A stretch of DNA of 64,000 nucleotides, taken from Algibacter sp. L1A34 (GTDB lineage: Bacteria; Bacteroidota; Bacteroidia; Flavobacteriales; Flavobacteriaceae). Shown piece by piece: positions 18,175 through 26,585 of this stretch; positions within the stretch are counted from its first letter, which is position 1; every line of letters starts with the position of its first letter. The notes beneath the pieces are model-generated. The model worked only from the letters and a program-made list of their open reading frames with translations. It was not told the origin of the DNA and made no database searches. Where the stretch lies: NCBI RefSeq assembly GCF_009796805.1, contig NZ_CP047029.1, positions 62,001-126,000 on the forward strand. Direction: 5' to 3'. The translations under genes were made by a program, and so were the position numbers.

Positions 18175-21100
18175 ATGATGAAAAAAACAAAAACTCAGAC
18201 AGGTCTGAAAAAAACAGCAAATCTATTTTGGCGTATAAGCCTTTTAGTTTGCTTCATGACTACAATGGGGTATGCAAGTGCAAATCCTATTATTGAACAA
18301 AACAAAACGATTACAGGAACGGTTATAAGTGCCGAAGATAACATGGGGATTCCCGGAGTAAATGTTATCGTGAAAGGTACTTCTACAGGAGCTGTAACAG
18401 ATTTTGATGGAAATTATAGTGTTAAAGTACCTAACAACAATTCAACTCTTGTATTTTCTTACGTAGGTTTTATGACACAAGAATTAATTGTAGGAAACAG
18501 TTCTACTATAAATGTATCACTAAAAGCCGATGTTGCCGCTTTAGACGAAATTATTGTTGTTGGTTTCGGTACACAAAAAAAAGCTACGCTTACGGGATCT
18601 GTAGCACAAGTAAAAGGGGACGATGTTGTAAAAGGTAAGGGTACTTCTAGTGCCGTTTTAGCTTTACAAGGTGAGGTTCCTGGTTTAGTTGTTACACGTA
18701 CATCTACCCGTCCTGGTGTAGAAGGAACATCTATTAATATTCGTGGAGATATTTCTGTAAATAGTATAAGTCCGCTTATTTTATTAGATGGTGTTGAAAT
18801 TTCACAAAGTGATTTGGCTGCTATTAATGCAAACGATATTGAAACGTATTCTGTTTTAAAGGATGCGTCTGCTGCAATTTTTGGTACTAAAGCTGCAGGA
18901 GGTGTTATTTTAGTCACTACTAAAAAAGGTAAATCTGGTAAAATGAAAATCTCTTATAAAGGTGAAACACAATTAAACTTTGTAAAAGACTTTCCCGTAG
19001 CTAATATGAAAGAGTTTGCAGAGGCTTGGTTGGTCGCTGGAAGAAATGATGCTATTGACTTTGTAGATGGGACCGGAAATCAACAAACAGCAGCAACAAG
19101 TTTTAGATTTTTTACTGAAGATGAATTTATGAATATGGCTAATGGCACATTGCCTACAGCTCCAGATTCTTATTATTGGGCAGGAAAAGATAATTATTTT
19201 TCTGACACAAGCCAATTTGATGCCGTTTACGGCACAACTATTACAGAAAGACACGATTTTTCACTTTCTGGAGGTAATGAAAATGCAACCTATAGAACAT
19301 CTTTTGGATATGCCAACGAGCGTTCTCCTATATCAGTAGTATACGATGGGCAAAAACGTTACAACTTCCGTACAAATGTGGGGTATAAGGTTAGTGATTT
19401 AGTAAAAACAGATTTTAATATATCATACAATAGTAATATAATTGATACTCCAACTCAAGGTATTGGATATGGGATTCAAGATATGAATATATTCCCATTG
19501 TATAATCCAGATGGACAGTTTTACGATAATTTCGGAGGAAACAATCCACTAGCATATTTAAAAGAAGGTGGTCGTGTAAAAAATAGAACTAATGTGTTTC
19601 GCTTAGGAGGTAAAGTTACATTAGACTTAGATAAGTATGTTGAAGGTTTATCTTTCTCTTACTTTGGAAACATAGCAATGACACAAAGTAGAAAAAATAA
19701 AACATGGAAACCTGTAACCATGTACGATTGGCAAGGTATTGAAACAAGTACTCCAACAACTTTAGGAAATGCTAAACTAGAAGTAACTGAAGCCGATTAC
19801 GTATTCCAAAACCATATTTTCCAAGCAAATTATAATCGTTCTTTCGGAAAACATAATTTAGGAATTATGGTTGGATATACCGCAGAACAATCAGAAACAG
19901 ACAAGTATTTCATGTCTCGTTCTAATTTAGTTGATGCCTCTTTAAACGATTTAAATGCTTTCGACGCTACTACGCAAACAAATAGTGGTGGTAGTAATGT
20001 TGTTGGTTTAGTATCTTACCTAGGAAAAATAAATTACGATTATAATGGTATTTATTTATTAGAAGTATTAGGTCGTCGAGATGGATCTTCTCGTTTACAC
20101 CCAGATTACAGATGGAAAAACTTCCTTGGTGCATCTGGAGGTATTGTATTTTCAGAAATGTCATTTATGGATGATAGTACGATTAATCTATTAAAATTAC
20201 GTGCTTCTTATGGAGAAACAGGATCGGTAACAGGTATCGGTGCTTACGATTATTACTCTAGCATTGGTAATGGCACTGTATTATTTGGTAGTACTCCACA
20301 ATTAGCTGTAACATCGAATATTAGTGGAATGACTTCTTTTCAACGTTCTTGGGAACGTGTATCAACAAGTAACATTGCAGTAGATTTTGGTTTATTAAAT
20401 AACAGATTAACAGGTACTGCAGAATATTTTATTCGTAAAAATGACGATATGTTAATTAATATAACATATCCCCAAATATTAGCTGCTACGGCTCCAAAAA
20501 CGAATAGTGGTAATTTTGAAACTAAAGGTTACGAATTGTCTTTAAACTGGAGAGATCGTATAGGAGACGATTTTACATATCGTGTAGGACTTGCATTTTG
20601 GGATAACGATAGTGAAGTTACCAAAATGGAAGGTAAAAGCCTTATTGCTTTGGGTACAAACGATATTCTTGAAGGGAAACCATTAAATGCAATATATGCG
20701 TATAAAACGGATGGTATATTATCTTCAGAAAGCGAAGTGTTAGAATACTATAATCAATATGGATTTGCAGATCCTTCAGACCAAACAAACATGAAAAATG
20801 GTACAAAATTACCAAATTATAGAAGTGAAGATCGTTTAGTTCCAGGAACCGTTAATCGTGTAGATGTCAGTGGAGATGGTATTATTGATGAAGATGATTT
20901 AGTGTATATAGGCGATGCAAATCCACATAAAAGTTTTGGTATTAATTTAGGGTTCTCTTATAAAAACTTCGATTTTAGTGCGTTCTTCCAAGGAGTTGCA
21001 GAAGTAAATATCGTTAGAACAGGATCTCTTTCTTATCCATTTATGCAATGGTGGACAAACCAAAACCCAATTTTCACAAACAAGACCTGGACAGAAGATA

Positions 21101-21417
21101 ATCAAGATGCTGAATATCCTGCAGCTTTCTTTAATGGAGCTAGAAAAAAATGGAATTATGGAGATTTAAACGATAGAAATGTTATTAAAGCCTCTTATCT
21201 AAGAGCTAAAACAATATCTGTAGGATACAGGTTACCAGAAACTGTTTTAGATAGAATGGGAATGGACAAAGTACGTTTCTCTCTAACAGGTAGCGATTTG
21301 TTTACAATTTCGAACATAAAAGATGGGTTAGATCCTGAATTTGGTGAAGGAACTAGACAAGGGAATATGGTGCCTTTTTCATCTGCATTGACCTTTGGAG
21401 TTGAACTAGCATTTTAA
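18175..21417 (+). CDS. SusC-like TonB-dependent outer-membrane transporter (copy 2)
   Basis: The 1080-residue protein has the same layout as the first SusC: signal peptide ending GYASA, carboxypeptidase-regulatory-like domain (about 45-125), LDEIIVVGFGTQKKATLTGSV, plug domain, and barrel ending TFGVELAF. Residues 1-105 nearly match copy 1 and the DNA is about 90 percent identical there, but from the end of that domain onward the similarity falls sharply. Its SusD partner begins 24 bp downstream. Divergence in plug and barrel suggests a different ligand from the same polysaccharide, or a second substrate under the same regulator. Confidence 0.96.
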   Translation: MMKKTKTQTGLKKTANLFWRISLLVCFMTTMGYASANPIIEQNKTITGTVISAEDNMGIPGVNVIVKGTSTGAVTDFDGNYSVKVPNNNSTLVFSYVGFMTQELIVGNSSTINVSLKADVAALDEIIVVGFGTQKKATLTGSVAQVKGDDVVKGKGTSSAVLALQGEVPGLVVTRTSTRPGVEGTSINIRGDISVNSISPLILLDGVEISQSDLAAINANDIETYSVLKDASAAIFGTKAAGGVILVTTKKGKSGKMKISYKGETQLNFVKDFPVANMKEFAEAWLVAGRNDAIDFVDGTGNQQTAATSFRFFTEDEFMNMANGTLPTAPDSYYWAGKDNYFSDTSQFDAVYGTTITERHDFSLSGGNENATYRTSFGYANERSPISVVYDGQKRYNFRTNVGYKVSDLVKTDFNISYNSNIIDTPTQGIGYGIQDMNIFPLYNPDGQFYDNFGGNNPLAYLKEGGRVKNRTNVFRLGGKVTLDLDKYVEGLSFSYFGNIAMTQSRKNKTWKPVTMYDWQGIETSTPTTLGNAKLEVTEADYVFQNHIFQANYNRSFGKHNLGIMVGYTAEQSETDKYFMSRSNLVDASLNDLNAFDATTQTNSGGSNVVGLVSYLGKINYDYNGIYLLEVLGRRDGSSRLHPDYRWKNFLGASGGIVFSEMSFMDDSTINLLKLRASYGETGSVTGIGAYDYYSSIGNGTVLFGSTPQLAVTSNISGMTSFQRSWERVSTSNIAVDFGLLNNRLTGTAEYFIRKNDDMLINITYPQILAATAPKTNSGNFETKGYELSLNWRDRIGDDFTYRVGLAFWDNDSEVTKMEGKSLIALGTNDILEGKPLNAIYAYKTDGILSSESEVLEYYNQYGFADPSDQTNMKNGTKLPNYRSEDRLVPGTVNRVDVSGDGIIDEDDLVYIGDANPHKSFGINLGFSYKNFDFSAFFQGVAEVNIVRTGSLSYPFMQWWTNQNPIFTNKTWTEDNQDAEYPAAFFNGARKKWNYGDLNDRNVIKASYLRAKTISVGYRLPETVLDRMGMDKVRFSLTGSDLFTISNIKDGLDPEFGEGTRQGNMVPFSSALTFGVELAF

Positions 21418-21441
21418 TTAAGAACTTTTAATTTAAAGAAT

Positions 21442-23334
21442 ATGAAAAATATACATTATAATATAAAACGAATAGGGCTAACAGCCGTAGTTTCAGTATT
21501 CATGTTTACTGGATGCTCAGATTATTTAGACCAGGAACCACTGGATTCTGTTACCGAAGCAGTATATTTTAGCACTGCAGAACAGTTTGAAAATGCTGCA
21601 AATTATTTTTACCGCGCATCTTTAGGATATGATGCCGGAGATGAATCTTCAGATTTATCAGGAAATCTTGCCACTTCTCCGTCTTATGGACAAGGGCAAT
21701 CATCTATTCCTGTTACAGATGCTGTTTGGTCAGGTAATTATGGTCAATTAAGAGAACCAAATCAATTAATTGAAAAAGCTGCAGAATACAATGGAAATCA
21801 ATCAGAAATTGCTGGATCTGTTGCTACAGCTTACTTCTTTAGAGCTTGGTGTCATTACAATTTATTACAACGTTTTGGAGGTGTACCAATAGTTACACGT
21901 TCTTTAGATGTAGATTCAGAAGAATTATATGAAACAAGAAACAGTCGTTACGAAGTGGTAGACCAAATTCTTAGCGATTTAGACGTAGCTATAGCAGATT
22001 TACCTTCAGAAAACAGTATTCCAGATTCAGGAAAAGGTAAACTTTCAACAGAAGCGGCTAGAGCATTTAAAGCACGTGTTTTATTATACGAAGCAACTTG
22101 GGAAAAATACGTAGGTACAACTACAGATGGAGACGGCATTAGCACAGGAGCCGGGTCTAATAAACCAGTAAATTACCCTAGTGTAGACGAGATGTTTACA
22201 GAAGCAAAAGAACAATCTTTGGCAGTTATTAATAGTGGAGCTTATGAATTATGGGATCACCGTAATGAATTTGGCGATAGAAACTTATTTTATCTATTTA
22301 ATTTAGAAGATGAAGGATCTAATCCTGCTGGCTTATCTAAAGCAAATAATAAAGAATTTATAATTCAAACCGTTTACGATTATACATTAAGAAGTATAAA
22401 TAAAAACCTAACACACTCTAAAGCGCATACTCCATCTCGTAAATTAATGGATATGTACTTATGTACAGATGGTTTACCTGTTCAACATTCTTCAGTATTT
22501 GAAGGCTATGATTTAATGAATTCAGAATTTCAAAATCGTGATTATCGCTTAACTAGCTTTGTTAGCGAACCTCTAAAAGAATACTGGGGTTGGGGAAATA
22601 GCGTAGAAGGTGGAGGAGCACAATATGGTGTAGACTTCGCAGACGCAGGTACTAATTATGATTATAGATATGTGCCGGAATTAACAAGCCCAGGAGCCAG
22701 ACGTAATATTGGTTATAGAGGTATTAAGCTTACCACTGAATATAAATTAAGAGAAACCAAAGATGAATCTTTTAATTACCCACATTTACGTTATGCTGAA
22801 GTACTATTAACATATGCGGAAGCAACTGTAGAATTAGGAGGAGGAACAATTTCAGATGGTGATTTAAATATCTCTATCAACAAAATTAGAGAACGTTCTA
22901 ATGTAGCACCTTTAACTAATGCATTAATTGCACCATTTTCAGACTTAACTATGTTAGGTGAAATACGAAGAGAACGTGCTATCGAGTTATTTGGTGAAAA
23001 TCAACGTTTCAACGATTTAAAACGTTGGGGTATAGCAGAAGAAGAACTTGGTCATACTGTAGCAACCACTTATGTAGATGGTACAGAGTTTGAAACAGCT
23101 ACCAATCCAAAGAATCCAACTTCTACAATTTATCGTCCAAGTGCATTTTCTTATGGAACAACAACCTCAGAAGAATCTGTATCTTCTTATTCTGGTATTG
23201 CAACAACGAAACCAGGAGCTTTAATTTTAGATATTGCTGGGAATAGAAATTTCTCTATAGATAATTATGTAGACCCTATTCCTTCCGGTCAAATAGATCA
23301 AAATCCAAACTTATTACAAAACCCAGGTTGGTAA
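21442..23334 (+). CDS. SusD-like glycan-binding lipoprotein (copy 2)
   Basis: The 630-residue protein has a lipoprotein signal (VFMFTGC, Cys near residue 25) and SusD/RagB features: AYFFRAWCHYNLLQRFGGVPIVTRSL, SRYEVVDQILSDLD, LRYAEVLLTYAEATVEL, INKIRERSNVAPL, GEIRRERAIELFGENQRFNDLKRWG and PIPSGQIDQNPNLLQNPGW. It is the binding partner of the second SusC. It is 32 residues longer than copy 1, with inserts near the middle (GWGNSVEGGGAQYG region) and before the C terminus. A terminator follows 35 bp after the stop. Confidence 0.96.
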   Translation: MKNIHYNIKRIGLTAVVSVFMFTGCSDYLDQEPLDSVTEAVYFSTAEQFENAANYFYRASLGYDAGDESSDLSGNLATSPSYGQGQSSIPVTDAVWSGNYGQLREPNQLIEKAAEYNGNQSEIAGSVATAYFFRAWCHYNLLQRFGGVPIVTRSLDVDSEELYETRNSRYEVVDQILSDLDVAIADLPSENSIPDSGKGKLSTEAARAFKARVLLYEATWEKYVGTTTDGDGISTGAGSNKPVNYPSVDEMFTEAKEQSLAVINSGAYELWDHRNEFGDRNLFYLFNLEDEGSNPAGLSKANNKEFIIQTVYDYTLRSINKNLTHSKAHTPSRKLMDMYLCTDGLPVQHSSVFEGYDLMNSEFQNRDYRLTSFVSEPLKEYWGWGNSVEGGGAQYGVDFADAGTNYDYRYVPELTSPGARRNIGYRGIKLTTEYKLRETKDESFNYPHLRYAEVLLTYAEATVELGGGTISDGDLNISINKIRERSNVAPLTNALIAPFSDLTMLGEIRRERAIELFGENQRFNDLKRWGIAEEELGHTVATTYVDGTEFETATNPKNPTSTIYRPSAFSYGTTTSEESVSSYSGIATTKPGALILDIAGNRNFSIDNYVDPIPSGQIDQNPNLLQNPGW

Positions 23335-23368
23335 TAATAAAAACATTTTTTTAAATTAGTTGTTTTAG

Positions 23369-23406
23369 AAACTGCAGATTGATTTTATCAGTCTGCAGTT
23401 TTTTTT
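23369..23406 (+). terminator. Intrinsic terminator after susD2
   Basis: AAACTGCAGA (23369-23378) pairs with TCTGCAGTTT (23392-23401), followed by a T-run to 23406. The loop region is TTGATTTTATCAG. Confidence 0.85.
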
Positions 23407-23586
23407 ATGCTCAAATACAAGGTGTTACCATACCTCTAATGAATATGAATAAACTGAACATCTAGTACTTGCCAACAATATCTATGATCTAATACATTGC
23501 TTCAAAAAAAATCTTAATAAAATACTGTTTTCATCTATAAATGAAAAACATCTGTATTTACTAGGCAAAAAGGTTTAAAATGATTT

Positions 23587-23646
23587 ATAATTTATAGTAA
23601 TAGAACCATAAATTATATCCAATTTCTTCAAAATACTATAATATTG
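23587..23646 (+). promoter_or_regulatory. Shared PUL operator-promoter before small unit 2
   Basis: Box 1 ATAATTTAT (23587-23595), 12 bp, box 2 ATAAATTAT (23608-23616), 22 bp, -7 box TAATATTG (23639-23646). The layout is identical to the site before small unit 1. The inter-box spacer has drifted (TAGAA for TTGAA) while both boxes are unchanged, which argues for selection on the boxes. Confidence 0.75.
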
Positions 23647-23689
23647 TACAAGGAAGTCTTAGAGATTTGTTTTGGAGAAAATAAATGTT

Positions 23690-23734
23690 ATGGCAACCAA
23701 TTTTCATATTAGTTACAAATATATTATAGTTTGA
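23690..23734 (+). CDS. Possible 14-residue micropeptide in small unit 2
   Basis: The ORF encodes MATNFHISYKYIIV. GGAGAAAAT is 10-15 nt upstream. An overlapping ORF from ATG at 23685 (MLWQPIFILVTNIL) is better placed for that purine-rich site but has no start in copy 1. Coding is uncertain. Confidence 0.22.
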   Translation: MATNFHISYKYIIV

Positions 23735-23753
23735 GTTAGTTTTTTTTTAATTA

Positions 23754-23790
23754 AAAAAAAGCAGTTATAAATTTATAACTGCTTTTTTTA
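23754..23790. terminator. Hairpin terminator of small unit 2 (usable both ways)
   Basis: A perfect 36-bp palindrome (23754-23789): seven A, GCAGTTATAAA, its complement, seven T. It is the counterpart of 17575-17611. Confidence 0.88.
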
Positions 23791-23823
23791 CGTCTATAAG
23801 AATTTCACTTCTTGTTTAAAAAC

Positions 23824-23852
23824 AAAAAAGCCACCATTAACGGCAGCTTTTT
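23824..23852 (-). terminator. Probable terminator of the ankyrin gene
   Basis: AAAAAGC (23825-23831) and GCTTTTT (23846-23852) flank a 14-nt loop. In leftward reading the hairpin ends in a T-run. It is 40 bp past the ankyrin stop codon. The copy-1 counterpart is degraded. Confidence 0.55.
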
Positions 23853-23891
23853 ACAGAGTGACTAACTCAAAATAATTATATATGTTAATAA

Positions 23892-24290
23892 TTATTTTTT
23901 CTTTTTCTCAGCTAGAGTTTCTTTTATTATTAAACCCGCATCGGTAGCGCCATGAATTTTAGCATATTTAGCAGCTGTCATTTTTTTTGAATTTTTCGCT
24001 TTTAAATCTGCTCCATGTATAATTAAAAGTTCCAAAATTTCAGTTCTGTTAAACTTAGCGGCATACATAGCCGGCGTCATCCCATTAGAAACCTGATTAA
24101 CATCTTCACCCAAAGATAACAACTTCATTACGGTATCAATATCACCTAAAGCGATAGATACACAAAAGGAGTTTACTTTAAAATACCGAACATTTACTAA
24201 AGTGTAATCGGTTGAAGTTACAGGTGTAGCATTTACAGTTCCTAATGAAAAGCATAATGCGATTGCGGAAATAATGATTGATTTTTTCAT
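23892..24290 (-). CDS. Exported ankyrin-repeat protein
   Basis: The 132-residue protein has a signal peptide (about residues 1-21, ending NATP) and at least two ankyrin repeats: DIDTVMKLLSLGEDVNQVSNGMTPAMYAAKFNRTEILELLIIHGADLKAKNSKKMTAAKYAKIHGAT. The C terminus is a short lysine-rich tail. It probably binds a protein partner in the periplasm. It is convergent to the second SusCD module and was caught in the duplication: its 3' part is repeated at 17714-17870 as a dead copy. Its own function is unknown; nothing in it links it directly to glycan use except location. Confidence 0.85.
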   Translation of the reverse strand: MKKSIIISAIALCFSLGTVNATPVTSTDYTLVNVRYFKVNSFCVSIALGDIDTVMKLLSLGEDVNQVSNGMTPAMYAAKFNRTEILELLIIHGADLKAKNSKKMTAAKYAKIHGATDAGLIIKETLAEKKKK

Positions 24291-24509
24291 GATGAAAGAT
24301 TTTTGATTTGATTAAATTGATTATGTTTTTTGATATACTTAAAAGACGATGGAATCTTAAAAATGTTACAGAGAAAATAAAAATTATCAAGATTTTAGTA
24401 TTTAATTTTGATATAATTAAAGAAAACCTACATTTTCAAACAAATTATCAACCCCCTTATAAAACCCTATTTTCAAGCTAATTTTAATGGTCACTTAGAC
24501 CAAGTTATG

Positions 24510-24517
24510 TATCTTTG
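24510..24517 (+). promoter_or_regulatory. Promoter -7 box of gpmI
   Basis: TATCTTTG is a perfect TAnnTTTG box. It ends 2 bp before an upstream ATG at 24520, so the transcript would begin at or after that ATG; this supports translation from 24544. Confidence 0.6.
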
Positions 24518-24543
24518 TAATGATTATTAAAATTTTCAAAAAA

Positions 24544-26055
24544 ATGAATAAAAAAGTCATCTTAATGATTCTAGACGGTTGGGGAAACTCTCCAGACCCA
24601 AAAGTTTCTGCTATCGATCATGCAAACACACCTTTCATAGATTCACTATATAAAAAATATCCATTCGCGACATTAAGGACCGACGGTTTACATGTTGGTT
24701 TACCAGAAGGGCAAATGGGAAATAGTGAAGTTGGCCACATGAATTTAGGTGCCGGTAGAATTGTATATCAAGATTTAGCTAAAATTAACTTAGCGATTGA
24801 AAAAGATACTTTAAAAGACGAAAAAGTATTAATTGATGCTTTAAAATATGCATCGGATAATAATAAAAAAGTACACTTTTTAGGTTTATTAAGTAATGGT
24901 GGTGTTCATGCACATACTAGCCATTTAAAAGGGTTTATTGATGCAGCCAACAAAGCTGGTGTAAACTCTTATGTCCATGCATTTACAGATGGTCGTGATG
25001 TTGATCCAAAATCTGGTAAAGGTTATGTTGAAGATTTACAAAAATATATTGAAGGCACAAAAGCAAAAATAGCAACTATTACTGGTCGTTATTACGCCAT
25101 GGATAGAGATAAGCGCTGGGAACGGGTAAAACTAGCTTACGATGCTATTGTAAACAATGTGGGAACTAAAACAGATAACCCAGTTGCCGAAATTCAGGCT
25201 AATTATGATAATGATGTTACCGATGAGTTTATCAAACCTTTAATTATTACTGAAAATAATGAAGCCATAGCTAAAGTAGAAAAAGATGATGTTCTTATCT
25301 TTTTTAATTTTAGAACAGATAGAGGTCGTGAGTTAACAGAAATGTTAAACCAAAAAGATTTTCCAGAATACAATACTAAAAAATTAGACTTATACTATGT
25401 AACCATCACAAACTACAGCGATGCTTTTAAAGGTATAAAAGTTATTTTCAATAAAGATAATATAACCGAAACCTTAGGTGAAGTTTTATCTAAAAACGGT
25501 AAAAAACAAATTAGAATTGCCGAGACAGAAAAATACCCACACGTAACATTTTTCTTTTCAGGAGGGCAAGAAACCCCATTTGAAGGTGAATCTCGAATTT
25601 TGAAAAACTCGCCTAAAGTAGCGACTTACGATTTGAAACCTGAAATGAGTGCTTTTGAATTAACAGAAGCGTTAGTTCCTGAATTACAAAAAGGAGAAGC
25701 AGATTTTGTTTGCTTAAACTTTGCCAATGGCGATATGGTTGGACATACAGGCGTTATGGAAGCAGCAATTAAAGCTTGTGAAGCTGTTGATACTTGCGTG
25801 AAAGAAGTTGTTACTACAGGTTTAGCAAATGGGTACACTACCCTATTAATTGCCGATCATGGTAATTGTGAAACTATGATTAATCCAGATGGTTCGCCAA
25901 ATACAGCACACACAACAAACCCTGTGCCTGTTATTTTAATAGACAACGAATTAAAAAGTATTAAAGATGGTGTTTTAGGAGATATGGCTCCAACCATTTT
26001 AAAACTTATAGGTGTAGAACAACCAAAAGCAATGACGCAACACCCTTTGGTTTAA
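24544..26055 (+). CDS. gpmI: 2,3-bisphosphoglycerate-independent phosphoglycerate mutase
   Basis: The 503-residue enzyme interconverts 3- and 2-phosphoglycerate in glycolysis and gluconeogenesis in the cytosol. Family motifs are LMILDGWGNS with metal ligand Asp11, GQMGNSEVGHMNLGAGR with the catalytic Ser61, FTDGRDVDPKSG, GRYYAMDRDKRW, FFNFRTDRGREL, FANGDMVGHTG and ADHGNCE. An in-frame ATG at 24520 would add eight residues before MNKKVILM, but a -7 box lies right before it, so 24544 is preferred. It starts a rightward housekeeping run; the next gene is 44 bp away. Confidence 0.97.
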   Translation: MNKKVILMILDGWGNSPDPKVSAIDHANTPFIDSLYKKYPFATLRTDGLHVGLPEGQMGNSEVGHMNLGAGRIVYQDLAKINLAIEKDTLKDEKVLIDALKYASDNNKKVHFLGLLSNGGVHAHTSHLKGFIDAANKAGVNSYVHAFTDGRDVDPKSGKGYVEDLQKYIEGTKAKIATITGRYYAMDRDKRWERVKLAYDAIVNNVGTKTDNPVAEIQANYDNDVTDEFIKPLIITENNEAIAKVEKDDVLIFFNFRTDRGRELTEMLNQKDFPEYNTKKLDLYYVTITNYSDAFKGIKVIFNKDNITETLGEVLSKNGKKQIRIAETEKYPHVTFFFSGGQETPFEGESRILKNSPKVATYDLKPEMSAFELTEALVPELQKGEADFVCLNFANGDMVGHTGVMEAAIKACEAVDTCVKEVVTTGLANGYTTLLIADHGNCETMINPDGSPNTAHTTNPVPVILIDNELKSIKDGVLGDMAPTILKLIGVEQPKAMTQHPLV

Positions 26056-26099
26056 AATCTAATACTCTAGCTTAGGTTTTATAAGCTACCGTTAATAAG

Positions 26100-26504
26100 A
26101 TGAATTTTAACAACACAAAAATAATTGCTGTCGATTTTGATGGCACAATCGTAGAAGATGCTTACCCAAAAATAGGGAAGCCTATGATATTTGCTTTCGA
26201 AACATTAAAAAAACTTCAAGAAGAAGGGCATCGTTTAATTTTATGGACCTACAGATGTGGTAGTAGATTAGACGAAGCCGTTACTTTTTGTGAAGAAAAT
26301 GGTATTAGCTTTTACGCTGTGAATAACAGTTTTGCAGGTGAAGAATACACAACAGATATTAGTCGTAAAATAAATGCAGATTTATTTATAGACGATAGAA
26401 ATATTGGCGGTTTTATTGGTTGGGGTAAAGTTTATCAAATACTTACAAATGAAACACCAGTAATACCCAAACAAAAAAAAGGTTTTTTTAGTTTCTTAAA
26501 ATAG
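26100..26504 (+). CDS. Small HAD-superfamily hydrolase-like protein
   Basis: The 134-residue protein begins with HAD motif I, IIAVDFDGTIVED (Asp12 and Asp14), has a motif-II-like LILWTYR segment, and ends in ADLFIDDRNIGGF, matching the motif IV acidic pair. It lacks a large cap domain, as in small BT0820-like HAD proteins of Bacteroidota. It is presumably a cytosolic phosphatase or phosphohydrolase; the substrate is unknown. It lies between gpmI and map, all in the same direction. Confidence 0.75.
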   Translation: MNFNNTKIIAVDFDGTIVEDAYPKIGKPMIFAFETLKKLQEEGHRLILWTYRCGSRLDEAVTFCEENGISFYAVNNSFAGEEYTTDISRKINADLFIDDRNIGGFIGWGKVYQILTNETPVIPKQKKGFFSFLK

Positions 26505-26585
26505 GTTAAATCTTGAGTAGCTTTATTTTAAGCAAAAGCAAAGACTTCTAATTAAAGCATCTTTGCCATTATTTTTTTTATAATT

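Larger units (their letters stand above)
23651..23791 (+). ncRNA. Candidate PUL-linked small RNA or micropeptide mRNA, copy 2
   Basis: A unit of about 140 nt is bounded by the operator-promoter ending at 23646 and the hairpin at 23754-23789. It matches copy 1 (17472-17612) almost throughout, with small indels. A short ORF lies at 23690-23734. It is followed by the convergent ankyrin gene, from which it is separated by terminators in both directions, so it is an independent unit and not a read-through 3' UTR of susD2. Confidence 0.5.
23335..23891. other. Intergenic region between susD2 and the ankyrin gene
   Basis: This 557-bp region contains the susD2 terminator (23369-23406), an operator-promoter (23587-23646), the second small unit (23651-23791) and a leftward terminator for the ankyrin gene (23824-23852). 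No long ORF is present. Confidence 0.8.
17871..24050 (+). repeat. Tandem duplication, copy 2 (susC2-susD2-small unit-ankyrin gene)
   Basis: Copy 2 of the duplicated module. Its left limit is at the junction with the ankyrin fragment (shared AAAAAACAACG with the region near 11,860) and its right limit is about 24,046-24,050 inside the intact ankyrin gene. Sequence beyond this point, including the 5' half of the ankyrin gene, has no counterpart after copy 1. Confidence 0.75.

Noticed and set aside
18459-18917. 152-codon minus-strand ORF inside susC2
   Set aside because: A shadow of the susC2 coding frame; composition is that of the reverse reading of a Ser/Val-rich barrel gene.
24178-24390. 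70-codon minus-strand ORF overlapping the start of the ankyrin gene
   Set aside because: Different frame from the ankyrin gene, no recognisable protein features, and overlaps a well-supported signal peptide region.
24520-24543. Earlier ATG start for gpmI
   Set aside because: A perfect -7 box ends 2 bp before it, so it is unlikely to be within the transcript with a usable leader; the family start is MNKKVILM.
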